DNA of 64,000 bases from positions 2,493,711-2,557,710 of the forward strand of contig MU001495.1 of the NCBI GenBank assembly GCA_010093485.1. The letters run 5' to 3'. The position numbers and the translations under genes are program-made. The notes below the pieces were generated by a model. That model was not told the origin of the DNA. It was given only the letters and a program-made list of their open reading frames with translations, and did no database searches. Numbering within the stretch: position 1 is the first letter of the stretch; each line of letters opens with the position of its first letter. Origin of the DNA: Karstenula rhodostoma CBS 690.94. Lineage: Eukaryota; Ascomycota; Dothideomycetes; Pleosporales; Didymosphaeriaceae. Positions 43,800 through 54,886 of this stretch are shown one piece after another.

Positions 43800-44694
43800 C
43801 CCTGTCCCGTCACACGTCTGGGTGCGTCGCCGCATTCCCATTGTCAAAGCGTGCGAGTGGACCCGATATCGGGAACGAGACTCGTACGGCTAAATGGTGG
43901 TACCACATCTTGGGGTCATACGGCGTGGGCAGCTATCTTTCGGCGCGATTCGGACCAGAAGTTCGCAGCTCGTTCACTTTGTGTGCCCTGGTAGAGGGAA
44001 TACGCGACTGATCTTCCGAGTTGGGCATGCTTTGATGTTTGCACTGTGCACAACAGCGGAACGAGTTTCTTGTCCAACTTTTCAGTAGCATTCATCTGTG
44101 ACTCCAGTCGACGGCAGCTGTCGCAACTCGGAGCCCAGCGCTCCACAAATCATCATGGATCGACCGTATATTGTGTACTAGACAAATTAGTCCCCGTTAG
44201 TCTAGTTCACATTCTGATATTCGCCATGGGCTCGGCCGATGCGCAGAATTTTATCTAATCTGATCCTCTGAAGGATCTAATCTGATTGCGCGTTTGGAGA
44301 GCTGGAGTCGGCCCTCACTTTCCCTCAGCTTGGGAGCTTTGCGTCTCTCACGACCGAGGCTTGAGAGCTTCCCGCGCGGCGCTTCCGAAGCCGGGCCGAG
44401 CTCGCCGAAGGTTCCGTGTTCTGCGCACCTTTGCCGATCTGTTCGAAGAGTGGGGTATTTCCAGACGGCTTCCCATTCAGGTGGAGATGGGCTTTCGCGA
44501 AGACATGGTGATGTCGGAGGCTTGGAGAGAACCTCTTGGAGAACGAACGGTTGAGCTGTGATGCAAGTGGCGCCTTGCGGACGGGCAATCATGGAGGACG
44601 CTCAAGCCCGACAACTCCTCGAGCCAGCCGTACCCGGACTCCAACCCTCGCAAGGCTAAACCGATCGACTGCGAGAAGGCATTCTTTGGTCGCC
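43800..44694. other. Intergenic region with ATCTAATCTGAT repeats
   Basis: No gene recognised. ATCTAATCTGATC occurs twice near 44255-44285, resembling degenerate iron-GATA sites on both strands. The region lies upstream of the transporter and downstream of MTG1. Confidence 0.4.
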
Positions 44695-45780
44695 TCACGC
44701 TTCCCCCCTCGCCTTGCTTCTCGCTCGCCGTATCTCCCGCTGCGCCTTTCGTGCCTGGTTCATACTTGGCGCCATATCCTGCTCGGCCAACTTGCTCGCT
44801 TGCAGGCCATCGTCGCTCACTCCATCGAACAGGAACTTGCCCATGTTACCAGTCCTCCATCTCTGAATCATCCACAGCGCTGTGGCCTCCGTGTCGGCCT
44901 TTCCGCCCTTGCCCAGTCTACCGGTCCTCCTCGCAATGCCCTCCAACAACTCCACGATGTCGTTTGTAGGACCTGGAACATACTCAGCGTAGAGTGTGGT
45001 GTCGATAAGGTTCATGTGGTAGAGGAGATAGTCGGCAAGCATGACAGGCGGGATGATGGAGTCCTTGACGCTGCCGCAAAGCGCGAGCTTCATCATCGCC
45101 TCCGCATCAGGAACGTGCGGTATGAAGACTCCAGGTGTATCGACGAGATACACGCCGCCGCCCACGCCCTTGAACCTTTTCCTGCTCGCCTCGTCCATGC
45201 TCTCCGCATCGTCCTCGCTGGGTATGATCTTAACGCCGCTGCCAATCTTCCTCGTGACGCCCGGCTGTGCGCCCGTCCTCGCGACCTTGCCTTTGCCAAT
45301 GCCATGCGCGCGGAGGGCGTTGAGAAGCGTCGATTTGCCCACGTTCGGCATGCCCACCACAAGTAGCCTGTGCCCAACGAGCTTCCACCTCTGCTGCGCG
45401 TGTTCCCGCAGGAAATCCAGTAGCTTCTCCACACTCCTTCGCCTGCTCGCCTTGCCCTCCTCGTCGCTGCTGTTCCTGATGAACATTGTTGGCGTTGGCG
45501 CGTGCCACTTCATTATGACCTCCTCATTTCTGCTGTCGCGAGCCGGCCCGCCGAGATCGCGCTTCGTGTACACGATGAGCCGTTCTTTGCCTTCGAGCGA
45601 CTCTTCGAAAAGGGGATTGCGTGACGTGAGCGGGACGCGGTAGTCGCGGCATTCGATGACGAGGTCGATGCTGGAGAGGAGAGTCTTCATCTTCTGCAGG
45701 CCAGATTTGTGGTGCCCTAGGAAGTAGGAACGCGGCAGATGCGCGAGCGACGGAAAAGCGGCTCGAGGAACGAAAGACAT
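44695..45780 (-). CDS. MTG1: Mitochondrial ribosome-assembly GTPase Mtg1
   Basis: Single exon of 361 aa. GTPase motifs occur in circularly permuted order, as in the YlqF/Mtg1 family: G4 TKRD at about residue 71, G1 GMPNVGKST near 142, G2 PGVTR and G3 DTPG near 215. The start FPSLAHLPRSYFLGHHKSGLQ includes the family GHMxKG-like region. Mtg1 binds the mitochondrial large ribosomal subunit at the matrix face of the inner membrane during assembly. The N-terminus is short but lacks acidic residues in its first 30, which fits import. The C-terminus ends in a basic helix. Confidence 0.92.
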   Translation of the reverse strand: MSFVPRAAFPSLAHLPRSYFLGHHKSGLQKMKTLLSSIDLVIECRDYRVPLTSRNPLFEESLEGKERLIVYTKRDLGGPARDSRNEEVIMKWHAPTPTMFIRNSSDEEGKASRRRSVEKLLDFLREHAQQRWKLVGHRLLVVGMPNVGKSTLLNALRAHGIGKGKVARTGAQPGVTRKIGSGVKIIPSEDDAESMDEASRKRFKGVGGGVYLVDTPGVFIPHVPDAEAMMKLALCGSVKDSIIPPVMLADYLLYHMNLIDTTLYAEYVPGPTNDIVELLEGIARRTGRLGKGGKADTEATALWMIQRWRTGNMGKFLFDGVSDDGLQASKLAEQDMAPSMNQARKAQREIRRARSKARGEA

Positions 45781-48034
45781 TTTGTAAACTTCTTGAATGG
45801 ATTAAGTGTGTATAGGTCTATGGTGTTGCTGGATGTGCGCAATGGCGCGTCTCGAAGCTACCGTCTCATAGCGAGTGGAGAGGGCGGGTGCCAGTAGGCT
45901 ATTAGGTCTGCTCAAGGCCCGATGTATGCTGTGTTGCCTCTGACAGTGTGATTTCAGATAGTAACGAATGACATGTAGCCGTTGTGCGAAAACCACGAGA
46001 GTCAAATGGGTGTATGTGCAACAACGCGGAGGTCCGCAACATTTTCCTGATGCGAGTCATGCAACTAGTTGAGCCAGCGCAGCATGAGTCATCCACCCTC
46101 CAGACCGCGTCGACAATCGTCGGCTTCATCGTCCCCTGTAACGTCCGAGTCCAAGTCGAAAAGCTCGTACGCGTCTTCATCATTGCCTGCAGAAAACGGG
46201 TCCATAAAGTACGAGACCCAGAACGCCGTTTCTTCGGGATCCCACCCCTCGCGCTGGAGCATGGTCACGCACAAAAGGAATTTAGAAATAGACATGATCA
46301 CGATGAAACGAGAGTGAAGAGAGACATGGCGAGGTTTTTGGGTTAAATTGACGGGAAACCTGCAACGACGCACACGAGCGTGGTTTCACCGCCAGCGTGG
46401 CTTCCAACACAACTGATCACCAGCCTGTCATCAAACGGCAACATGGAGACCAGTCACCAGGTAAACTCTACGCGCAAACACCTTCCATGCAATGAGATTC
46501 TGATGTCGGCTTTGCCACGGAGGGGTTTGTGTATCTTCGTAACAAATTGGAGTACGTAGCGCGATGTGGCTGGTCCTGGGGAGAGCCCATCAAGCGCGCC
46601 GCCGCTATCCCGAGGTCGCACTTCAAACACGCCCACCAACCTCAGGTCTTTGTTCGCAAATCAGTTCTGACTGGAGAAGTACGAGCCGCATTTGTTCCAG
46701 CGGCTGGCGTTTGCGTATCTTGTTGCGCTGAAGTGGATCTTGAGAAGAGGAAATAGGATATTTGAGAGGGTGGGGAGTGAGGTGGATGGTGGGAATGTGG
46801 TGGTGATGGGGAGATTGGATGATGATGTGCAGCAGACGTTTTTGCATCGGTTTAATTATATCACGGAGGGCGGTATGGGGTTGAGAAACGAGCGTAAAGG
46901 TAGACAGGCTCGAGCCACGTCTGCGGTTGAAGGGACGGAAGTACCGCTTTGTGGTTGGTTGTTATCAATATTTCGAATCGTAGAAACCCCGCCGTTCGTT
47001 GACTTCGTAGCTGTTCCAACTCCAACTCCAGCGTTCACGTTTGTATTCTTAATTGTCACCATATTTCGTCCTACACTGCCCACCCCACCACCAGTGTCAA
47101 CGGCCTCCCCAGCCACATCCCTACCAACCTCCTCCACTTCAGTACCCGGACACGATCCTGAATCCGCGTCCAGAATCTTGAACTTCGCTTCCAGCACCTG
47201 CTGCGGCGTAGTAATCCTGTCTGCCTGCCCGAACACAAGGTATCCCGTGTGCTCGGGTCGACCCTCTTACCTTACCCCACCTGCACGCCCAAGTGCTCGG
47301 TAAGTGCCGTCATTGCCGGTGTATGGGTGGCGATGGGAGCAATCTGGGGTGTGGGTAGGAAGTGCACGCGGAGGACGATGTAGGCGGTTTGCGTCATTGG
47401 GTAGTCAAAGAAATGGACAGGTGGTAGGAGTTGGTAGGTAGAGGTGTTGTTGCAGAGTGTGCAAAGCGGGTAATTGCAATGTTGACAGGGGTGGTAGCAC
47501 TTTGGTTGGTGCGTGTTGAAAGATTTCTCGTCAGCTTATTGGGCAGAAATCGTGTTTGTAGGGCTGGTGTTTGTCTGCTTGTCGCAGCGGTGTGGAAAGT
47601 TCACGTGCGTGAGCGAGACTTAGTGTAGGGATGGCGACATAAGTTCGAACAAAGCAGTTTCTACAACACCGTCTGAGATGGTGAGTATCCTTGATGTCTT
47701 TGGTAGCAGACTAGACTTGTGTCCATTGATGCGAAGGGAGAGGTATCAATTAGTGTGGGTTCTGTAGGTTCAATGGAAAAGGAGCACTGTAGATTGACTG
47801 GAAGAGCTTGAACTTGATCGCAGTAGCACCGAAAAGTGGTGGACATGGAGGGTATCATTTCTTCGTCTAAACCAGTCGTATGCATGACTCTGTCTTCGCA
47901 CTTTTGGGCGCCATCTGTTTCGCGCACCTGAAGCTCCAACATGGTCTTCTTCACGCTCTCGCGCGGGTGACAGAAGCTTTTGGGCATGCACTGCCTGTTT
48001 TTGATTCCGTGTTTTTGCTGTAGTGACGCGTGGC
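45781..48034. other. Unresolved region, possible fragments of one or two genes
   Basis: No frame could be assigned to a family. Candidates are: a minus-strand 68-aa frame from ATG 46295 (REGWDPEETAFWVSYFMDPF and an acidic tail); plus-strand frames near 46515-46860 (EGFVYLRNKLEYVARCGWSW, then LFQRLAFAYLVALKWILRRG) that look protein-like but need unproven introns; and a minus-strand frame from ATG 47397 (MTQTAYIVLRVHFLPTPQIA, then ADRITTPQQVLEAKFKILDA) that needs a weak GTGGGG donor. The strands conflict, so at most some of these are real. Nothing is seen at 47400-48034. Confidence 0.3.
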
Positions 48035-48689
48035 TCATGTTTGAAACAGCGTGTCTTCTTCTCTGAGGTACTCTCCAATATCTGCTTGTCGGAAGGTAAC
48101 AACGCCGGTGGGGTCTAACTTTCTCGCCTCTGCTGTTGACCGTGCGCTGACACCGAAGCCCTGTATGATGGTTAGCGGGTTATCTCGAGTAGAACTTGCG
48201 TCTGACGTACCAACGGCGTATCACTCATGCTCAACACTATCACACCCTGATGTTCTGGGCAGTCCTCGCTCCACCTCCCCACATGCGCCTTGAGTACATT
48301 TCCTCCATACAGGAAAGGCATCTCGCCGTTCGGCTTGACCCACACCTTGTACCTCGCATGCGGCGCGATCACGGACAGTGCGGTGATGTGCAGGCGGAAC
48401 TTTCCCGTCTTAGTGAACTTTCCGAGGCAAGTGCCGAGAGAAAGCAAGTTGTCGCGCGCTACAGATGTGGCAAGATTCGCAAGCGATTCGCGCACGTAGT
48501 AGACGCGGGAGCCTTGGATGCGGAAGACATGGCGGTCGTCTGCGCCGCCGGCGGTGATGAGGTCCTGGATGCCCTTGCCGCAGTAGCCGGCGAGCTTCTC
48601 GAAGAGCGTCTTTGTCTCGGGCTGGCAGTTGTTAGCGAGTATCACAGACAGCATGTTTCGTGCGCGTGTACCTCTGTAAGTGGTCTCAT
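48035..48689 (-). CDS. NIP7: 60S ribosome biogenesis protein Nip7
   Basis: Three exons on the minus strand, 48672-48689 (only 18 nt, encoding MRPLTE), 48211-48621 and 48035-48160, giving 184 aa, close to the usual ~180. The joined protein reads [20 protein letters not shown], then [20 protein letters not shown], then [20 protein letters not shown]. The C-terminal PUA domain includes [20 protein letters not shown] and ends [17 protein letters not shown]. Nip7 acts in the nucleolus in pre-60S particles and 27S rRNA processing. The tiny first exon carries the conserved N-terminus, so a start at the downstream ATG (48657) would be wrong. Confidence 0.95.
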
Positions 48690-48874
48690 GGTGGTGTATG
48701 AAGAGTCTGAAGTCGCAATGCGGTAGGCGCGATGCAGACGCAGTTGCACCAAAAAATTGTGGATGTCGGCGAAAACTGCAAGCGCAACCGCCGACGCCAA
48801 GGGAAAAATTACTGGTGCGAGAGCTCCGCAACACCTCCGCGCACTCGACGGCAATACTCACGTAAATACACCCA
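48690..48874. promoter_or_regulatory. 185-bp bidirectional promoter, NIP7/NOC3
   Basis: Only 185 bp separates the start codons of two pre-60S assembly factors. No TATA box is visible. Shared control of ribosome-biogenesis genes from one intergenic region is plausible but not shown by a recognisable site. Confidence 0.6.
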
Positions 48875-50911
48875 ATGTCGCGTACCATACCCGCAGCGAA
48901 GAGACGGCGCCTGTCGCCTCCCGAAGACGACGGAGGCGCGGTTCAGCCGGTCCAGAACAAGAAGGCCAGCTACCTGGCCAATGCCGCCAAATGGGACCTC
49001 GAGCAGGACTACGAGCAACAGCCGCGAAAGCAGAAGAAGCAAAAAGAGGCTGCCAAGCTGCCTGTAAGGACGACCGAGGGATGGCAGACCCAACCCGCAG
49101 CGGACGGGGCGCACGAGGAAGAAGACTCGGACAGCTTCCTGGGCTCTGGCAGTGAGGCCGAAGAGGAGGAAGAAGTAGTGGCAGAGGAGCCCAAGGTGTC
49201 GTCGAAGCAGCAGATACTCGAGGCGAAAGAAGAGGTTGCGCGAATAGCTACCCTCGTCAATGAAGACCCCGAAGAGCACATTGGCGCGCTCAAGACACTG
49301 GCTGCGCTTGCGGCATCCAAAAACATCACCGTCCGGAAACTGACCCTAGTTGCGCAGTCGGCCATCTTCAAGGACTTGATTCCAGGCTACCGCATACGAC
49401 CGCTTACTGAAGAAAACATGACCGACAAGGTATCAAAGGAGGTTCGAAAACTTCGCGCATTCGAGCAGAAGCTTGTTTCGGGATACCAAGCTTATGTACA
49501 AGACTTGGCCAAGGGGGCAAAGAGGGTTGGCGGTGGCGCTGCTGCTGCGAGCGTTGCTACGGTTGCCATCGCTTGCGCATGCAGCATGTTGCTGGCGGTG
49601 CCACATTTCAACTTCCGAGGAGACCTACTCGGTATCATTATTGGCAAATTGAGCACGCGACACCCAGACGCAGAATTTGTCAAGTGTCGGAGCACGCTGG
49701 AGAAGCTTTTCGAAGACGACGAAGAAGGAAACGTTTCACTGGATGCTGTCACTATGTTGACTAAGATGATGAAGAGCAGGAATTACCACTTCGACGAAAG
49801 CGTACTCAATACGTTTCTCCATCTACGCCTGCTCTCTGAATTCTCCCAGAAAGCTTCGTACAACTCCGTGGATAAGGCGGAACCTGAGCGAATCAATGGC
49901 AAAAAGATCAAACAGCAGCGCGAGTTCCGAACGAAGAAGCTCAGGAAACAACTAAAGGAAAACAAGAAGATCGAGAAGGAATTCAAACAGGCAGACGCTA
50001 CGGTGGGCCACGAAGAGCGCGACAGAATGCAGGCAGAGACGCTAAAAATGGTCTTTGTCGCATACTTCAGGATCTTGAGAGCGCGCTCCGGGAAGCTCAT
50101 GGGTGCTGTGCTGGAGGGTTTGGCCAAGTACGCACATCTCATCAACCAGGACTTCTTTGGTGACATCCTGGAAGCGTTGCGCGACATCATCAGCACAGCA
50201 GAAGTTTCGGCGGCTGCGCAATTAGACGATGACGAGGAAGAGGATGAGGACGAAGAAGACGACAACGAGGCACCGGATCGAAACCTCACGCGCGAGTCGT
50301 TACTTTGCGTCATCACAGCTTTTGCCCTGTTGCAAGGACAGGACGTTACCAAATCTGCATCGGGCCTGAAGCTGGACCTCAGCTTCTTCATTACACATCT
50401 GTATCGTACACTCCACGCAGTGTCGGTAAATCCAGACATCGAATTGAGTGCAAAGTCACTGCATCTCGCCGATCCAAACTCTGCGGAGGCACAACCGCAG
50501 GCCGAGGCAACGAACAAGATCAATGTCCAGACCACCATCGTCTTGCTCATCCGATCTCTATCATCGATTCTTCTACCAGCAACAGCGATACGGGCCGTGC
50601 CGCCGAACAGAGTCGCTGCATTCTGTAAGCAGCTGATGACAATATCCTTACAGCTACCCGAGAGGTCGTGCACAGCAATGCTCGGACTGCTCAACCAAGT
50701 CACAAAAGCGCACGGTCGCAAAGTCAATGCGCTATGGATTACCGAAGAGCGACGCGGAGATGGTGTGTTTGATGCGCTGAAGCCCGAAATCGAGGGCAGC
50801 AACCCGTTCGCGGGCACGGTTTGGGAGGGCGAGATTTTACGGATGCATTTCAGTCCGACGATAAGGGAAGCGGTTGTTGGCATCGAGAAGAACGTCATGG
50901 AGTCGAGATAG
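48875..50911 (+). CDS. NOC3: Nucleolar complex protein Noc3
   Basis: Single exon of 678 aa. The N-terminus is basic with a likely nuclear localisation signal (AAKRRRLSPPEDD), then a coiled-coil/acidic region (EEEEEVVAEEPKV). The Noc3 N-domain follows (IGALKTLAALAASKNITVRK, IPGYRIRPLTEENM, KVSKEVRKLRAFEQKLVSGY). The HEAT-like middle is interrupted by a DDDEEEDEDEEDDNEAPD linker near residues 450-467. The CBF/Mak21 domain closes the protein (LPERSCTAMLGLLNQVTKAH, NPFAGTVWEGEILRMHF). Noc3 pairs with Noc2 for intranuclear transport of pre-60S particles; yeast Noc3 also helps load replication factors. The start codon lies 185 bp from that of NIP7. Confidence 0.94.
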   Translation: MSRTIPAAKRRRLSPPEDDGGAVQPVQNKKASYLANAAKWDLEQDYEQQPRKQKKQKEAAKLPVRTTEGWQTQPAADGAHEEEDSDSFLGSGSEAEEEEEVVAEEPKVSSKQQILEAKEEVARIATLVNEDPEEHIGALKTLAALAASKNITVRKLTLVAQSAIFKDLIPGYRIRPLTEENMTDKVSKEVRKLRAFEQKLVSGYQAYVQDLAKGAKRVGGGAAAASVATVAIACACSMLLAVPHFNFRGDLLGIIIGKLSTRHPDAEFVKCRSTLEKLFEDDEEGNVSLDAVTMLTKMMKSRNYHFDESVLNTFLHLRLLSEFSQKASYNSVDKAEPERINGKKIKQQREFRTKKLRKQLKENKKIEKEFKQADATVGHEERDRMQAETLKMVFVAYFRILRARSGKLMGAVLEGLAKYAHLINQDFFGDILEALRDIISTAEVSAAAQLDDDEEEDEDEEDDNEAPDRNLTRESLLCVITAFALLQGQDVTKSASGLKLDLSFFITHLYRTLHAVSVNPDIELSAKSLHLADPNSAEAQPQAEATNKINVQTTIVLLIRSLSSILLPATAIRAVPPNRVAAFCKQLMTISLQLPERSCTAMLGLLNQVTKAHGRKVNALWITEERRGDGVFDALKPEIEGSNPFAGTVWEGEILRMHFSPTIREAVVGIEKNVMESR

Positions 50912-51397
50912 CATATATCACCTGCTGAGCGTATTTCATACCTTTCTAAGCGGATGCACAGCCGGCGCAAGGCTGTGGCTCTAAAATTAATCCTGGCCCT
51001 AAATCTCTTGGCGATCTCAGCTTGCACTGCCTTGTGAACGACCCAGCTAATCAGACTTTTCGCGCTGCAGATCGACATGTTTGACTTGTTCGCTTGCGAC
51101 TTACATGCAGCGCATCCTGGTTAAGGCGATCCTCATCGGCGGTGCTTGGACAGCCATAGGCTGACATTGGGATCCATTCTTACCACTAGCGGAGGCCAAA
51201 GGCTGAATCAAAACCATACAAAACTGAAGTTGGCCGCCTAGTCCTCAGGGGCCCGACATCCACGTTTCCTGCACTTTTGTCCTCGGGTGACGCACATTAT
51301 TCTGCTAGAGCCCTGCGCGGTTTGCACTATCCTGAGACAAATTTTATAGAAGTAAACAGGCGGTACTTAAAACTTCGTCTCTTCTTGAACCGACATC
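50912..51397. other. Intergenic region
   Basis: No gene recognised. It holds the 3' end of NOC3 and the promoter of the next gene. Confidence 0.4.
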
Positions 51398-52317
51398 ATG
51401 GCGAACTTCGATCGGAACCAATGGTACCACATCTACTACAATAAGAACAACGAAACAGCCTTTATGGGCGGCGAACTACACAACCGCACCGCACAAGCCG
51501 GCACCACGTTCTTCCAAACCTTCGACCCAAAGGAGCCAGCGCATCATTGGCAATTTTACCGAGTGGAAGACTCCAAATTCTACTTACTGAGAACGATGGC
51601 GTCAGGAGCGGAGGGCTTCCTAGGCACCAGGTACTCTGAGACGGAAGACACGCCTGGCAAGACAGTGCCGTACATGATACGCGGTAATGTCTCCGACGAC
51701 AGCATATACTGGAACGTCGGAACCTTCCCGGACGGCACCTTCTTCTTGTCCAACAAAGCAAACAAAACGACGTACCACCTCACGCGAAAGGCCAACGCTT
51801 TGGGCGCCATGACATCCAAGACCGACGCCAGTCTCGATCTGCCCGGCCAGCACTTCTCGTTCGACACGATGTCTGCGATTGACGATGAGAACTTTTCCAC
51901 TGTTTCGGTAAGTTTGGGCGAGATGTGGAATGCGACGAATCTAACACGCCCCAGCTCCCCTCCACAACCGCCACCGCCACCTCCAGCTCCACACCCACAG
52001 CCTCACCAGGCGCCCCCAACGATTCCTCCAGCGGTCTCTCCCCCGGCGCAAAAGCCGGCATCGGCATCGGCGTCGCTCTCATCGCGCTCATCCTCCTCGT
52101 AGTTGCCGGTCTTTTCTTTTGGAGACGCCATCGAAAGAACAGAGGGGCCACGCAGTCTGGGGATCTGGGCGAGAGAAACGTCGAGAGCGTGGTAACGGTG
52201 CCGTACGAGATGCCACAGAACGAGGTGATCAAGTACGAGGCGTATGGGACACCGACTGCGGAGCTGCAGAGCGAGCGCCGGCCGGCAGAGCTGCCGGCGG
52301 AGGTACCAAGGAAATGA
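51398..52317 (+). CDS. Beta-trefoil-like single-pass membrane protein
   Basis: Two exons, 51398-51907 and 51955-52317 (GTAAGT..CCCAG), giving 290 aa. Residues 1-165 (NQWYHIYYNKNNETAFMGGE, HHWQFYRVEDSKFYLLRTMA, DDSIYWNVGTFPDGTFFLSN) have the repeated W/Y-rich strands of a ricin-B-like beta-trefoil. A Ser/Thr linker and one strong membrane segment follow (AGIGIGVALIALILLVVAGL), with an RRHRKNR stop and a 60-residue tail. No N-terminal signal peptide is visible, which is unusual for this layout. The family occurs in Pezizomycotina without assigned function. A role in sugar binding is inferred from the fold only. Confidence 0.7.
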
Positions 52318-53511
52318 GCATGCAAATGGATTTGGCGAAACAAGACAGGATGGGTGGGTGGGGAGTGTGGAGTAGGCCTGGACTTGTTAGGCAGTTCATG
52401 CCGCGGCGACCAATCAGGCTTGCGGGACACCAATATATACTCCCCCCGCGTCAATCGGGCGGGAGGTCGATGCAGATTTTCTTCTTCGACGACAGAGCGA
52501 GGCGCGCAGCGGGTATGATGGCGCGTGCTTTGTTGCTATACCAGAAAAGACCGAATCCACTTGGACATCGGATCGACTACGGAACTACGACATGCTCGTG
52601 CAAAGTCCTTGGGGCTCGTTCATCCAATTCTGGACAGAGAAAGGGCACCAACCCTGCGAGATTCAAACGACGAGCATCCTCGTGGATTTCGAGCGTGGAA
52701 GCGGTGCAATATGGCGAGCATTGTCCGAACTATGATAGTGACGTAGGAGGAGATGCATGGAGATATGAATAAGGAGATGGGCATTATAGCCGACGGTGCA
52801 AGCAGTGACTTTGGTTGAAAGCGTAGACGAGGGACTGGGAAAATTGGCATCGAGAGATAGGTTGCTGGATCGGAGCGACCTGGATTTGCATTTGAAAGTG
52901 GAAAACAGTCGTTGTTGTTTTTATGAAAACAAAATTCTATTCGCACAGATTCTTTTTCTATTGATCTCAATGGGGATGTCGCCACTGTCGTGATCGATCC
53001 AGCTTCATGGATGTGGGTACAGAAGTCAACAGAGCTAGAAGTAGTCACTATATGAAAAGACTCCTCGAAAGACGCAGCGTCGCTATAGCTACTGACACTA
53101 AACCGCCGCTCCTCTACGGGGCCGTCTCCCCAGGTTTACCAAGCCCAACGAACTCCAGGGCTAATAAAAACTCACTAAGATGATCTTGATTACGTGTAAT
53201 GATTGGTAATATGGGCACAGATTCTTGAAAATACCTTGTCAACCTTAATCTCTTTACAACCATGTCAAATATTACGGACCTATCCTACGATGTCATCTCC
53301 TATTCGTGTGAAGAGACCGCCGTTACTTCGTCAGGAATGTGGGTAAAATAATTGCACGCGCACTGATATTGTTCCACTTTCATCATGACTTGATCCGTTT
53401 ATCACAATCACGCTTCCTATATGAGATCCCCTCGAAAGATGGATCCAATCGTCACACCGTACCAGACTCGGACCACTACATCAATCCCACCGCAGACGAA
53501 ACATCCGATAA
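52318..53511. other. Intergenic region, no gene recognised
   Basis: AATATATACTCC near 52434 is TATA-like, but no convincing frame follows it. Otherwise nothing is seen. Confidence 0.4.
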
Positions 53512-54100
53512 TTACGGATGTCCGGTGATCAAGGGACTGAAGACGTCCCAAAAGAATTTGCCGGTCTTGAAAGCGAACTCAGCAGTGCTGAGGTAGTCGC
53601 TAACATCGGTAGCGCCTTTGCAGGGGTCTCCAGCCTTGCCGACGGTGACGATGGCCTTGAGGCCGGTGTCGCCTTTCATCGTGTCCCAAGGCTTAACATT
53701 GCAAGTGTCATGCAGATTGTCTCTGCCGCCACAACAGTTGTACATGCCATCGGCGACCACCAGGGCGATATCGATGCGCGCGTAATGCGCGTTATCGAAC
53801 AGGTACTGGTTCTGCAAGCACCTGCACCGTACCGGCTTTGATGAGATAACCGTGGCTGGCTTTGATTAGGATTTGGTCATCTAGGTGCCCGCTCGTCAGG
53901 CTGTTCTGCTGGACCGCCGTTGCCGGTGGCTGCATGTCGTCTGTTTTGATGTCAAAGTTGGCTTGTCTTTCATTGGGACCCGGACAGGACCAGGAAGGGA
54001 TCAGCGAGCGAGGGCTTAGCGTGATGGCGCCCGCATTGACCTGGCCGAAGGAGGTCACGGCGATGGTCGCAAGGATAGTGGTAATTTGAGCGCTGAACAT
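53512..54100 (-). CDS. Small secreted Cys-containing protein, structure uncertain
   Basis: The minus-strand start at 54100 gives a clear signal peptide (FSAQITTILATIAVTSFGQV, then NAGA). That frame continues to a stop at 53792. A second frame overlapping its end (about 53830-53512) is protein-like and Cys-rich: NQYLFDNAHYARIDIALVVA, NCCGGRDNLHDTC, GDPCKGATDVSDYL. An intron with a weak GTCCAG donor and a CTTGCAG acceptor would join them in frame; a frameshift in a decaying gene is the alternative. TATAAAG about 60 bp upstream of the start supports transcription. Size, signal peptide and Cys content fit the broad class of fungal small secreted proteins; no function is claimed. Confidence 0.5.
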
Positions 54101-54886
54101 TGCGAACGTTGCTTGAGGAAGTTGCTTGGCAGCTTGTGCTAGGAGTAGCGAATGGAATCTTTATATGTTGAATTGGCGATAATTTGGATGGGATGCTCAA
54201 AGACTGTAAAGTCGAAGGAGTAGTTGATATTGAAGCAATCGTTGACAAGAATGTTGTGGTAGAATGTAGAACGACTGTAAGATTCTGAATCGGGTAGTAA
54301 GATATCTATATATGCATCTTTCATCATATTGAATGCTCATATCGACATTCCACAAGTGCTCCAGGCGCCGCTCTCGCGCACAGTGTTCGCTGATGGCTGA
54401 GCTCACACAGTTGTTGATGGTTGAGTTTACACATACCTATCTTGTGTTTCGGAAAACAGCGATCTCGTGTCTATACGTCAAAGTTGAGTTGTCAAAGACG
54501 TGTCGTAGCGCATGTGGTGAACGTGTTCTCACGCCGCATGGTACGTCTAATGCGCTATTACCTCCGAACAGTCGTACCTATGCTCCTCTCTTACCTAATC
54601 TTGGAAAGTGCCAAAGATTTCGAACCTTCGTACCCCATATGTTCACCTCTAAATTAGGTATGCACACGGCAAGATCAGCAGTGAGAACTTGCAGTGGGTC
54701 TTGTGTCGGAGATGCGATACTGACTCACAGATAACTCCATAGCCTTTGCTCAGCTCCGTTGTTCACATAAGAGGACTATGGCGATGTCAAAGTGTAAAAT
54801 GTAAATAACGCAATATATAGCAACCTAGTAAGCAATCATTTTAGAACCAGTTGCATCTTGTAAGATACATGTTTTTACTACTTCAT
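54101..54886. other. Intergenic region, no gene recognised
   Basis: AT-rich at 54130-54330. No supported frame. Confidence 0.4.

Noticed and set aside
46692..47303. 203-codon plus-strand frame as a complete gene
   Set aside because: Its first part looks protein-like but the rest is Pro/Thr/Ser-rich and opposes an equally plausible minus-strand frame; kept only as an unresolved region.
49783..51078. 431-codon minus-strand frame opposite NOC3
   Set aside because: NOC3 has strong motif support on the plus strand; the antisense frame is Ser/Arg-rich without features.
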